Shown in pieces: positions 1-8,014 of a DNA stretch of 64,000 nucleotides. The stretch spans positions 62,001 to 126,000 of the forward strand of contig NZ_LMDI01000002.1 of the NCBI RefSeq assembly GCF_001425785.1. Reading direction: 5' to 3'. This stretch comes from Rhizobacter sp. Root1221 (lineage in GTDB: Bacteria; Pseudomonadota; Gammaproteobacteria; Burkholderiales; Burkholderiaceae_C). The notes beneath the pieces are model-generated. The model was not told the DNA's origin. It worked only from the letters and a program-made list of their open reading frames with translations, and ran no database searches. Positions within the stretch are counted from its first letter, which is position 1; each line of letters starts with the position of its first letter. The translations under genes were made by a program, and so were the position numbers.

Positions 1-5
1 CCGAC

Positions 6-1391
6 ATGATCTCCGGCCTCAACATCGTGCGCGGCGTCCACTCGGGCGCGATGTTGGCCGAGGAGGCGCTCGAACATTGCATCGCCCGGATCGAGGTCAC
101 GGATCACCGCGTGAACGCGTTCACCGACGGCACCTTCGAGCGCGCCCTGCGCGAGGCGCAGGCCATCGACCGGCGGCGCGCGCGCGGCGAGGTGCTGCCG
201 CCGCTCGCCGGCCTGCCATATGCGGTGAAGAACCTGTTCGACGTGGAAGGCCTCACCACCCGCGCCGGCAGCCGCGTGCGCAACGGGCAACCCGCCGCCA
301 CCTCGGATGCAGTGCTGGTGCAGCGCCTGCAGGCCGCCGGCGCCGTGCTGGTGGGGGCGCTCAACATGGACGAGTTCGCCTACGGGTTCACCACCGAGAA
401 CAGCCACTACGGCCCCTGCCGCAACCCGCGCGACCTGAAACGCATCGCCGGCGGCTCGTCCGGCGGTTGCGGCGCCGCGGTGGCCGCCGGCCAGGTGCCG
501 ATGACCCTCGGGTCCGACACCAACGGCTCCATCCGCGTGCCGTCGTCGCTCTGCGGTGTGTGGGGGCTCAAGCCCACGTTCGGCCGGCTGTCGCGGCGCG
601 GCAGCTTCCCGTTTGCCGCAAGCCTCGACCACCTGGGCCCGTTCGCCCGCACGGTCGAAGACCTGGCCGCCACGTACGACGTGCTGCAGGGCCCCGACCC
701 CGCCGACCCCGGCTGCCATGCGGAGCGGGTGCAACCCACGTCCGGCCACCTGGACGCCGGCGTGGCCGGCCTGCGCATCGGGGTGCTCAACGGCTACTTC
801 GAGGAGCTCGCTGGCCCGCAGGCGCAGCGCGCCCTCGACGCGGCCGCCCGCGTGCTGGGCGGCGTGCGCGGCGTGACGTGGCCTGACGCCGCGCTGGCCC
901 GCGTGGCCGCGTATGTCGTCAGCGCGAGCGAAGGCGGCGCGCTGCACCTGCCGCTGCTGCGTGAGCGCGCCGCGGAGTTCGAGCCGCTGTCCGTCGACCG
1001 GTTCATCGCCGGGGCACTGCAGCCCACCGAATGGTACGTGCGGGCCCAGCGCTTTCGCCGCCGCTACCGAGACCAGGTGCTCGCCCTCTTTCGTGACTGG
1101 GACGTGCTGCTGGCCCCGGCCACGCCAGTGCCGGCCACGCCCATCGGCACCGAGCAGTTCGAGCTGAACGGCCACTGGCTGCCGGCCCGGCCGTCGATGG
1201 GCCTGCTCACCCAGCCCATCTCGTTCGCGGGTTGCCCCGTCGTTGCCGCCCCGCTGTGGCCCGAAGGCCCGCGTGGCCTGCCGATGGGCGTGCAGGTGAT
1301 CGCCGCCCCGTGGCGCGAAGACCTGGCCCTGCGCGCGGCCCGCGTGCTCGAAGCCAGTGGCGCCGCGCAGTCCCCCGTTGCCACGTTCTGA
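6..1391 (+). CDS. Amidase-signature hydrolase, AtzE-like
   Basis: A 461-residue amidase signature (AS) family enzyme that should hydrolyse a carbon-nitrogen amide bond in the cytoplasm. The Lys/cis-Ser/Ser triad is readable: Lys75 in AVKN, cis-Ser151 in GGSSGG and nucleophile Ser175 in DTNGSIR; the spacing of 24 between the two serines is the family norm. Overall resemblance is to AtzE-type 1-carboxybiuret hydrolases found next to urea or purine catabolism genes in Burkholderiales, but the substrate is inference. The ATG lies five bases from the window edge, so upstream partners (an AtzG-like small subunit would be expected) cannot be seen. GatA-like amidases are the main alternative; the length is slightly short for GatA. 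Confidence 0.85.
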   Translation: MISGLNIVRGVHSGAMLAEEALEHCIARIEVTDHRVNAFTDGTFERALREAQAIDRRRARGEVLPPLAGLPYAVKNLFDVEGLTTRAGSRVRNGQPAATSDAVLVQRLQAAGAVLVGALNMDEFAYGFTTENSHYGPCRNPRDLKRIAGGSSGGCGAAVAAGQVPMTLGSDTNGSIRVPSSLCGVWGLKPTFGRLSRRGSFPFAASLDHLGPFARTVEDLAATYDVLQGPDPADPGCHAERVQPTSGHLDAGVAGLRIGVLNGYFEELAGPQAQRALDAAARVLGGVRGVTWPDAALARVAAYVVSASEGGALHLPLLRERAAEFEPLSVDRFIAGALQPTEWYVRAQRFRRRYRDQVLALFRDWDVLLAPATPVPATPIGTEQFELNGHWLPARPSMGLLTQPISFAGCPVVAAPLWPEGPRGLPMGVQVIAAPWREDLALRAARVLEASGAAQSPVATF

Positions 1392-1736
1392 GTCGGCACC
1401 GCAGTCGACCGCCACGAACAGGCCGTCGTGAGCAACGACGTGTCGCAACCCGGGGCCAGCAAGGCCGCGATGGGCAAGATAACTATCCACAAACCGCACA
1501 ATGCGCGGCCCGTGGAAGGCATACGCCAGACATGATGCTCGCCGCCGAATAACAGGCGGCAACGCCGCCAGGGCCTGTTCGTGCATTGATGCACGGATGA
1601 GGGCCGGTCCAGGGGGATTCCGATGACCTTCGACCATCGAAATCCACGCCCCGGGCGGCTATGCTTCTCCGTCCTTGCCGGACCCGCACCCGCTGCTCAC
1701 CGGCCCACGAGAAGACTGCGTTTCCTGGAGACTCCC
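1392..1736. other. Intergenic region, no gene seen
   Basis: 345 bases between the amidase and the FecR-domain gene. I find no convincing coding frame, RNA gene or strong terminator. The in-frame upward extension of the next gene (to 1623) has no signal-like character and would bury its signal peptide, so it is not accepted. The promoter of the three-gene signalling cluster should lie here, but no clear -35/-10 pair is visible. Confidence 0.5.
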
Positions 1737-2636
1737 ATGTGGAAACAAGCCCTGCGGGCCTGCGCTCTCGCCAGCCTGCCGAGCCTGGGTCTGGCCGCCC
1801 CGCCCCTCGCCACCGCCACGATCGTCGAGGGTGAGACCATCTTGATCCGCGAAGCCGCGGCCTATGGCCTCGCCGAAGGCGTGCGCCTGCAGAAAGGCGA
1901 CATCATCCAGTCCACGGCCAAGGGCCGCTTCGTGCGCCTGGAGTTCGCCGATGGCGTGGTGGTCGACCTGGCCGGCGGCACGCAGCTGATGCTGTCGCCC
2001 AAGGCCGGCCCCGACCGCGGCAAGGCGCCCCCGCGCCTGTACCTGCTCAACGGCGTCGTGAAGGTGGGGGTGCCCGCCAACCTGCCCGCGGCCGACACGC
2101 TGCTGGCGTCCCCGAACGCCGACCTGGCCGCCGTGTCCAAGGGCGTGGTGGTGTCGGCCACGCAGCACGACGCCTCGGTGTTCGCCGAGTCGGGTGCCGT
2201 CACCGTGGTGGAGCGCCGCGAGTTCAAGCCCCAGCCGCCCCACACCCTGCGCAGCGGGCAGTTCTACCTGCGCACCGGCGAGGCGAAGGCCCAGGTCGCG
2301 CCACGGCCGTCGGGCGCCTTCATCCAGTCGTTGCCCAAGGCCTTCCTCGACACGCTGCCGTCGCGCCTCGACCTGTTCAAGGGCCGCGACGTGGTGCCGA
2401 AACCCGCTGCGGCCGGCCTCTCGTACACTGACGTACAGCCATGGATCGATGCGGAGCCCACGTTGCGCCCGCAGTTCGTGCCCCGCTGGCGCACCCTGGC
2501 GAAAGCGCCCGACTTCCGTGCCGGCCTCGTCGCCGGCATCGCGGCCCACCCCGAGTGGGACCGCCTGCTGTTCCCCGAGAAGTACCGCCCCAATCCGCGT
2601 CCCGGCGATGCCCCGCCTCCCGGCACGCGTTACTGA
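1737..2636 (+). CDS. Exported FecR-domain protein
   Basis: A 299-residue protein with an N-terminal signal peptide (MWKQALRACALAS then LGLAA, cleavage near residue 21). The mature part opens with a FecR-like domain of about residues 25-130, where a stretch on activation state, GRFVRLEFADG and a glycine-rich turn is typical. The C-terminal third ends with a conserved-looking HPEWDRLLFP segment. FecR domains are periplasmic sensing or scaffold modules, so a periplasmic role is likely; the ligand is unknown. The ATG at 1737 was chosen because it starts the signal peptide and has GGAG seven bases upstream. It is followed after 27 bases by the heme/HAMP sensor gene and then a Ser/Thr kinase gene, which suggests one transcription unit. 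Confidence 0.8.
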   Translation: MWKQALRACALASLPSLGLAAPPLATATIVEGETILIREAAAYGLAEGVRLQKGDIIQSTAKGRFVRLEFADGVVVDLAGGTQLMLSPKAGPDRGKAPPRLYLLNGVVKVGVPANLPAADTLLASPNADLAAVSKGVVVSATQHDASVFAESGAVTVVERREFKPQPPHTLRSGQFYLRTGEAKAQVAPRPSGAFIQSLPKAFLDTLPSRLDLFKGRDVVPKPAAAGLSYTDVQPWIDAEPTLRPQFVPRWRTLAKAPDFRAGLVAGIAAHPEWDRLLFPEKYRPNPRPGDAPPPGTRY

Positions 2637-2663
2637 TTTTCTACCGCCCACCGCAGAGGCTCC

Positions 2664-3536
2664 ATGAAGCTGCTCGTCAAGTTCAACCTGGTTTTCCTCC
2701 TCGTGTTCGTGGTCGGCCTGGCCGTGTCCGGCACCGTCGCGCGCAAGCTGCTGCAAGACGGCGCACACGAGGAAGTGCTCGACCGCGCCCGCCTGCTGAT
2801 GGAAAACGCCATGGCGGTCAGCGCCTACACCGCGAACCAGGTGGCCCCGCTGCTCGAGACGCAGATGAAATACACGTTCCTGCCCCAATCGGTTCCGGCC
2901 TACTCGTCCACCGAGGTGCTGAACGCGCTGCGCAAGGCCCACCCGGAGTACGCGTACAAGGCCGCCATGCTGAACCCCACGAACCCGCGCGACCGCGCGC
3001 AGGACTGGGAGGAAGACGTCATCATGCAGTTCAAGCAGGAACCCGAACGCGCCGAGTTCATCGGCCAGCGCGATACCCCGGCCGGCCGCTCGCTCTACAT
3101 CGCCCGCCCCATCAAGATCGTCAACGCCAACTGCCTGCGCTGCCACAGCACGGTCGATGCTGCCCCGGCATCTCTCGTCGAGAAGTACGGCCCGGCCAAC
3201 GGCTTCGGCTGGGTCATGAACGAGGCCCTCGGTGCCCAGGTCGTGTCGGTGCCCATGTCGGTGCCGCTGCAGCGCGCTGACCGCGCCTTCGTGGTCGTGA
3301 TGGGCCTGCTCGCCAGCGTCTTCCTGCTGATCGGCGTGGCGCTGAACCTGATGCTGTGGCAGTTGGTCATCCAGCCGGTGAGCCAGCTGTCGAAGCTTGC
3401 CGACCGCGTGAGCCTCGGCGAACTCGACGCACCCGAGTTCAAGGCGCGCGCGCGTGACGAAATTGGCGTGTTGTCCGATTCGTTCTCGCGCATGCGCAGG
3501 AGCCTGGTGCATGCGATGAAAATGCTCGACACCTGA
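2664..3536 (+). CDS. Membrane c-heme sensor (DUF3365/Tll0287-like) with HAMP domain, no output domain
   Basis: 290 residues. A first membrane helix (about 5-24) is followed by a periplasmic region of about 180 residues with a CLRCH heme c attachment motif at 157-161, a second helix (about 208-236), and a HAMP linker (about 233-285). The periplasmic part resembles the DUF3365/Tll0287-like domain, a PAS-like fold that binds c-type heme. The protein stops five residues after the HAMP region: there is no histidine kinase, GGDEF or methyl-accepting domain. A redox, gas or heme-state sensor that signals in trans is therefore likely (inference). It sits between a periplasmic FecR-domain protein and a soluble Ser/Thr kinase, with 27- and 25-base gaps. 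Confidence 0.85.
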   Translation: MKLLVKFNLVFLLVFVVGLAVSGTVARKLLQDGAHEEVLDRARLLMENAMAVSAYTANQVAPLLETQMKYTFLPQSVPAYSSTEVLNALRKAHPEYAYKAAMLNPTNPRDRAQDWEEDVIMQFKQEPERAEFIGQRDTPAGRSLYIARPIKIVNANCLRCHSTVDAAPASLVEKYGPANGFGWVMNEALGAQVVSVPMSVPLQRADRAFVVVMGLLASVFLLIGVALNLMLWQLVIQPVSQLSKLADRVSLGELDAPEFKARARDEIGVLSDSFSRMRRSLVHAMKMLDT

Positions 3537-3561
3537 ACCCCGTTCCCGGTAGCCGGCGTCG

Positions 3562-5019
3562 ATGAAACACCCCGAAAAACTCGGCAAGTACCCCATCACC
3601 GGCGTGCTCGGTGAGGGTGCCATGGGCGTCGTCTACAAGGCATTCGACCCGATCATCCAGCGCCCGGTGGCCCTCAAGACCATCCACAAGCAGCTGATCG
3701 GCGACGACCCGTCGGGCACTTCGGCCGCCGCGCGCTTTCGCAACGAGGCGCAAGCGGTGGGCCGGCTGCTGCACCCGGGCATCGTGGCCATCTACGAGTA
3801 CGGCGAGGACGACAACACGGCGTTCATCGCAATGGAACTGGTGCAGGGCCGCACGCTCTCGCAGATCCTCGAGTCGAACCCGAAGCTGCCCGAACCGGAC
3901 GTGCTGCGCATCATGGACCAGCTGCTCGCGGCGCTGGACGTGGCCCACCACCATGGCGTGTGGCACCGCGACATCAAGCCGGCCAACATCCTCATCACGT
4001 CCACCGGCCAGCTCAAGATCACCGACTTCGGCATCGCGCGCATCGAGTCGGTGGCCCTCACCCAGGTCACGTCCACCATCGGCACGCCGGGCTACATGGC
4101 ACCCGAGCAGTACCGCGGCGATGCGGTGGACCACCGTGTCGACCTTTTCTCGGCCGGCGTGTTGCTGTACCGCATGCTGACCGGCGAACAACCGTTCCGC
4201 GGCTCGGTCGAGTCGGTGATGTACCAGATCCTCCACAAGGAACCGGTGCCCCCAAGCCAGGTACCCGGCGCGATGCGGCCGGTGTTCTACGACGCCGTCG
4301 TCGCGAAGGCCCTCGCGAAGGACAAGCTCGCCCGCTTCGAAAGCGCCGCGCAGTTCCGCGGCGCCCTCGAAAAGCGCGTGCAGGCCATTCCCGCGGCCGA
4401 AGCGCAGACCACCGTGATCGTGGTGCACGCCCATCCGCCTGCACCGGCGGCGTTCGCCGGCCGTTCGGCCACGGCCGACATGCCCACCACGCCGGTGCCG
4501 GCGCTGCAATCGGTCACGATGCCCCCTGGCTGGAACAACGAGGAACTCACGCGGGTGGAACACGCCCTCGCCAGTTTCGTGGGCCCGGTGGCCAAGGTGC
4601 TGGTGCGCATGGCCGCCAAACATGCGGGCGACCTCGCCGCGTTGACGTCCGCGTTGACAACCCACCTGACCGACGAACAGGACCGCCAGCGTTTCCTCGC
4701 GAAGGCGATGCAACCCGGCACGGCCCGCACCCACGCGTCCACCGGCGGCAGTGCCACGGCGCGCACGGTCCCCACGCGGGCCCCTACCCCGGTGCCCGCG
4801 CCGGGTGGCACGATGGCGCCCCCCCTGTCACCCGACGACGTGGCCCATGGCCTCAAGGTGCTGACGAGCCACATCGGCCCCATCGCCGCCATCGTCGTGA
4901 AAAAGGCATCGGCGAAGGCCCCCACGCAAGAACAGTTCTTCCAGATGCTCGCCGAACATGCCACCGAGGGCGCAGAGCGCGACCAGCTCGTCAAGGCGCT
5001 GCGCCGCAAGGCCGGCTGA
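3562..5019 (+). CDS. Hanks-type serine/threonine protein kinase with tandem C-terminal repeat
   Basis: A 485-residue soluble kinase. All catalytic motifs are intact: glycine loop GEGAMG (17-22), Lys39 in VALK, Glu62, HRDIKPAN (135-142, catalytic Asp137), DFG (155-157) and APE (180-182). The kinase domain covers about residues 10-272. A Pro/Ala/Thr-rich linker follows, then two homologous helical units of about 60 residues (325-383 and 422-485) that align without gaps around FVGPVAK and HIGPIAA. There is no membrane helix or PASTA domain, so the input must come from another protein; the upstream HAMP sensor without output is the obvious candidate (inference). The stop codon abuts the stop of the convergent MgtC-like gene with no bases between. 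Confidence 0.92.
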   Translation: MKHPEKLGKYPITGVLGEGAMGVVYKAFDPIIQRPVALKTIHKQLIGDDPSGTSAAARFRNEAQAVGRLLHPGIVAIYEYGEDDNTAFIAMELVQGRTLSQILESNPKLPEPDVLRIMDQLLAALDVAHHHGVWHRDIKPANILITSTGQLKITDFGIARIESVALTQVTSTIGTPGYMAPEQYRGDAVDHRVDLFSAGVLLYRMLTGEQPFRGSVESVMYQILHKEPVPPSQVPGAMRPVFYDAVVAKALAKDKLARFESAAQFRGALEKRVQAIPAAEAQTTVIVVHAHPPAPAAFAGRSATADMPTTPVPALQSVTMPPGWNNEELTRVEHALASFVGPVAKVLVRMAAKHAGDLAALTSALTTHLTDEQDRQRFLAKAMQPGTARTHASTGGSATARTVPTRAPTPVPAPGGTMAPPLSPDDVAHGLKVLTSHIGPIAAIVVKKASAKAPTQEQFFQMLAEHATEGAERDQLVKALRRKAG

Positions 5020-5520
5020 TCACGGCTCGTCCCGCGCCGGCCGGTCCAGGTGGGGCGCGATCAGCGGCAGCAGGAAGAGGATGAACAATGCGAACAGCGT
5101 GGCCAGGATGGCGGTCACTTCGCGCCCGAGCCCTGCCGCGATGCCGATGGCGGCCGTGAGCCAGATGCCCGCGGCGGTCGTGAGGCCCTTCACCTGCGAC
5201 GTGGTGTCGCCCTTCCAGATGGTGCCGGCACCGAGGAATCCGATGCCGGCCACGATGCCCTGCACCACCCGTGTCATGTCCGCCGGCGACACGCCGATCT
5301 GGGCCGGGACCAGCACGAACATGGCCGACCCCATGGCCACCAGCATGTGCGTGCGCACGCCAGCCGCTTTGCCCTTCTGCCCTCGCTCGTAGCCGAGCAG
5401 CGCGCCCAGCAGCGCTGCCAGCACGAGGCGCACCACCACGCGCGTGAAACCGGCGAGGTCGGGGATGTCGGAGAACTCGGCGATCAGCGTATCGGTCACG
5501 GCGGTCCAGCCTGAGGCCAT
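5020..5520 (-). CDS. MgtC/SapB-family inner membrane protein
   Basis: 166 residues with four to five hydrophobic segments. It carries the family core: a helix ending in GYERG, then KAAGVRTHMLVAMGSA, VVQGIVAGIGFLGAGTI and VKGLTTAAGIWLTAAIG. MgtC/SapB proteins are small membrane proteins linked in several bacteria to magnesium limitation, acid stress or ATP synthase control; the role here is not known. The start at 5520 was chosen over an upstream in-frame start at 5577 because GGGGAG lies seven bases before it. It is encoded convergently with the Ser/Thr kinase gene. Confidence 0.88.
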   Translation of the reverse strand: MASGWTAVTDTLIAEFSDIPDLAGFTRVVVRLVLAALLGALLGYERGQKGKAAGVRTHMLVAMGSAMFVLVPAQIGVSPADMTRVVQGIVAGIGFLGAGTIWKGDTTSQVKGLTTAAGIWLTAAIGIAAGLGREVTAILATLFALFILFLLPLIAPHLDRPARDEP

Positions 5521-5683
5521 GGGCTTGCTCCCCGGTGAGTGGATGAGTGGATGAGCTTCGGCGATGATGCCCGACACACCCGGGCCCTTCCATCAAGGCA
5601 CCAGGACAACCCCTGGGTGAGTAGTACTGCCCCGATCAGGCCGCCCCTTGCGGCGCCAGCGGTTCCGTGCACAATGGCGCGCC

Positions 5684-6784
5684 ATGACCTTCTTGATCGA
5701 ATCAGAACGCCGGCAATCGCAACTCGATTTCCAGGCTTCGGCCACCGAGATCGAGGTGGGCGACCGCCGTGACTGCCCGCTGCCGCTGCCCGAACTGTTG
5801 GCTTTGCACCCGGGCCATCCGGCGGTGCGGGAGGTGCACGAAGGGGGCCTCACGGCGGTCGTGTACAAGGTCCACGCCCTCGGCCGGGACTGGGCGGTCA
5901 AGCGCGCCCGCACACCGTGCCTGGTGCAGAACGTCGACGGCCAGACGTCGTTCCTGAACGAAGTGCAGCGCCGCGCCGAGATCAGCGCGCTCCGCGCCGA
6001 GCCCGGTGGTGCGGGCCGCTTCCCCGGCATCGTGAGCACCGTGTATGCATCACTGCGCCACGGCGTGGCCGTGTCGCCGTGGATCCCGGGCACCCCGGTG
6101 AGCACCTGGGATGCCCGGCGCTTCCAGCAGGTGTTCGAAACCGGCCGCGAACTGCTGCGTGCCGGCTTCTTCGAGTGGGACTTCAGCCCCGGCAACCTGC
6201 TCGACGACGGCCAGCAGGTGTGGCTGTTCGACTTCGGCTACATGTACCGCTTCGACCCGCTGCGCCATTTCAACAGCGGGGGCGACGGCACCACCGCGCC
6301 GCTGTGCCACCTGGCCGAACGCATCGAGAGCCGGCACGTGTTCGGCACCTGGCTGGACCAGGACCCGGCCGACGTGCTGGTCTCGTTCCGGCAGGCCAAG
6401 TGCGTCGCACTCGCCACCTACCGGCAGTTGCACGACGAGCTGCGGGCCGATGGGGCCACGGCGCAGGTGCTCGGCTGGCTCGCCGGCGTCGCCGACGGCT
6501 GGGAACGCGCCCTGGCCGGGGACCTTCACGGGCTGTACCTGCGCGAAGGCTGGCGGTCGCACGTCATGGACCTGGAGGACGACCTGCACGGCCGCACCTG
6601 CACGCCGAAGACCTTGCAGCGCGTGGACTGGCTGCTCGACGCGGTGCGCACACACCACGGTGCGCTGCTGGCACAAGGCGGGTTGTTCGACGGTGACGAG
6701 GCCCGCTCGCGCGACGGCCTCATCGCGCGTTACACCGCCAAGCGGCGCGAGGCGGAAGGCCTGCAGGTACGCCTCGCCGCCTAA
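5684..6784 (+). CDS. Kinase-fold protein of unknown substrate
   Basis: 366 residues. I do not recognise the family by name, but protein-kinase-like core elements can be read: WAVKRA with Lys73 (ATP-binding lysine), Glu93, WDFSPGNLL with Asp166 and Asn171 (catalytic loop), and LFDFG (DFG at 183-185). The glycine loop is replaced by EGGLTAVVYKV. The C-terminal half is helical and lacks an APE motif and the usual activation segment, so the fold is closer to atypical or small-molecule kinases (lipopolysaccharide core kinases, aminoglycoside/choline kinases) than to Hanks kinases. No signal peptide or membrane helix is seen. It appears to be a single-gene unit, convergent with the carbonic-anhydrase-like gene. 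Start chosen at the ATG nearest the conserved region; the ribosome site is weak. Confidence 0.6.
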   Translation: MTFLIESERRQSQLDFQASATEIEVGDRRDCPLPLPELLALHPGHPAVREVHEGGLTAVVYKVHALGRDWAVKRARTPCLVQNVDGQTSFLNEVQRRAEISALRAEPGGAGRFPGIVSTVYASLRHGVAVSPWIPGTPVSTWDARRFQQVFETGRELLRAGFFEWDFSPGNLLDDGQQVWLFDFGYMYRFDPLRHFNSGGDGTTAPLCHLAERIESRHVFGTWLDQDPADVLVSFRQAKCVALATYRQLHDELRADGATAQVLGWLAGVADGWERALAGDLHGLYLREGWRSHVMDLEDDLHGRTCTPKTLQRVDWLLDAVRTHHGALLAQGGLFDGDEARSRDGLIARYTAKRREAEGLQVRLAA

Positions 6785-6839
6785 CCCAGCTCAGCCGGCT
6801 CAACCGTTCGCTTCGCGCGCCACAGATGCATCGGCCTCG

Positions 6840-7895
6840 TCAGTTCCAACCCTTGATCAACCGCCCGCTGGCCGACTGCACCGGCCGCGCGTTCATCGGG
6901 TAGAGCCGCGAGAAGATCGCCAGCTGGTCAGACGAGATGGCCACGGGGCTTTTCATCACCATCCATAGCACCCCCTCCCTGCACGGCGGCGTGGTCATGG
7001 AACCCATGTAGGTGTAGTAGCGGCGGTCGGAGGGCAGCAGGCCCGACACGTCGATGCCGGACCGGGCCGGCAGCTCCTCGCCCTTCTCGAGCGGCAGGTT
7101 GTTCCAGACCGCCTGGATCACCGGCTGTTCGGCGCCGCGGTCGAGCAGCACCGCGACCACGGCCGTGCGGCCCTCGGCATCCTTGTGTATCAGGTGGGCG
7201 CCCATGTCGAACTGGCGGCCGTTGATGCGCTCTTCGGCCGGGCGGCGGAACTCGATGCGGTCGAGCTGGTAGCGCCGGCCCATCACCTCGATGAAGTTGC
7301 CGTCGGCCACGTTGACCTGCACGGTGCGTCCGGTGTCGATCACGCCGAAGCTGCTGGCCTTGTAGTCGAACTCGATGGGGTCCAGGTAGACGCCGATGCC
7401 ATCGCGGATGTCGATGGGGCTCTGGCGCTTGCCGTTGCCACACAGCGCGTAGTCGCCACGCAGGCGGGACCAGTGTTCGGGGCCGGTGCTGCCGTCGTAC
7501 GACCAGGCACCACCGGCCGGCGCCCCGCTGGACGCGCGGCGGGGCGTGCCACTGCCAGCACCCTTGCGGCGCGGCGGCGCGGCGCCGTCGGGCGAGCTGG
7601 CGGCCACCTTGATGACGTCGGAGTCGCTCTCGGGGGCGACGCGTGCGCCCAGCTTGTCGGCAAGGCGGTCGCGCAGGCGGTCCATCGGGTCCCCGGGCGC
7701 GGCGGGCACGGGCTTCTTCGGGCGCTGCAGGTCGCCCGGCGTGCTTTCGCGGCCGGGCTCCGGGTCCTTCAGCTGGGCGGGTTTGCCGGGTGAGTTCTTG
7801 ATGGCGGGGACATCGACCGCGTGCACGGCAGAGGCCGCCACGCACAGGCCGGTCGACAACAGCAACGCCGCCAACGGGCGCATCGGAAATGACAT
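6840..7895 (-). CDS. Exported alpha-carbonic-anhydrase-like protein lacking two zinc ligands
   Basis: 351 residues: a signal peptide (1-26), a low-complexity Pro/Arg/Ala-rich stretch (27-128) and an alpha-carbonic anhydrase domain (131-351). Family landmarks are present: WSYDG, CGNGKRQSPIDI, GSMTTPPC and VVAVLLDRG. In active enzymes the first two zinc ligands lie in a FHFHxPSE motif; the same segment here reads IEFRRPAE, so both are replaced (Glu215, Arg217). Only the third ligand position (His234 in MGAHLIH) is kept, and the second-shell Glu before it is Gly. The protein is therefore probably not a CO2 hydratase and may be a binding or structural module (inference). Start at 7895 with GGAG seven bases upstream. 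Confidence 0.85.
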   Translation of the reverse strand: MSFPMRPLAALLLSTGLCVAASAVHAVDVPAIKNSPGKPAQLKDPEPGRESTPGDLQRPKKPVPAAPGDPMDRLRDRLADKLGARVAPESDSDVIKVAASSPDGAAPPRRKGAGSGTPRRASSGAPAGGAWSYDGSTGPEHWSRLRGDYALCGNGKRQSPIDIRDGIGVYLDPIEFDYKASSFGVIDTGRTVQVNVADGNFIEVMGRRYQLDRIEFRRPAEERINGRQFDMGAHLIHKDAEGRTAVVAVLLDRGAEQPVIQAVWNNLPLEKGEELPARSGIDVSGLLPSDRRYYTYMGSMTTPPCREGVLWMVMKSPVAISSDQLAIFSRLYPMNARPVQSASGRLIKGWN

Positions 7896-8014
7896 CGGGT
7901 TCTCCAGTGGCCGCCCTGCAAAACGACAGGCGCCCGCCGCGATATCGGCACGACGCGCATTCTGCTTGAGCGCATGCGCCGGTTGTACCCGAACGGCCCG
8001 CAATGAAACGAGAC

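Noticed and set aside
1659-3623. 654-codon minus-strand frame opposite the FecR and heme sensor genes
   Set aside because: It spans two genes and their gap, with a composition typical of antisense frames; the plus-strand proteins have clear domains.
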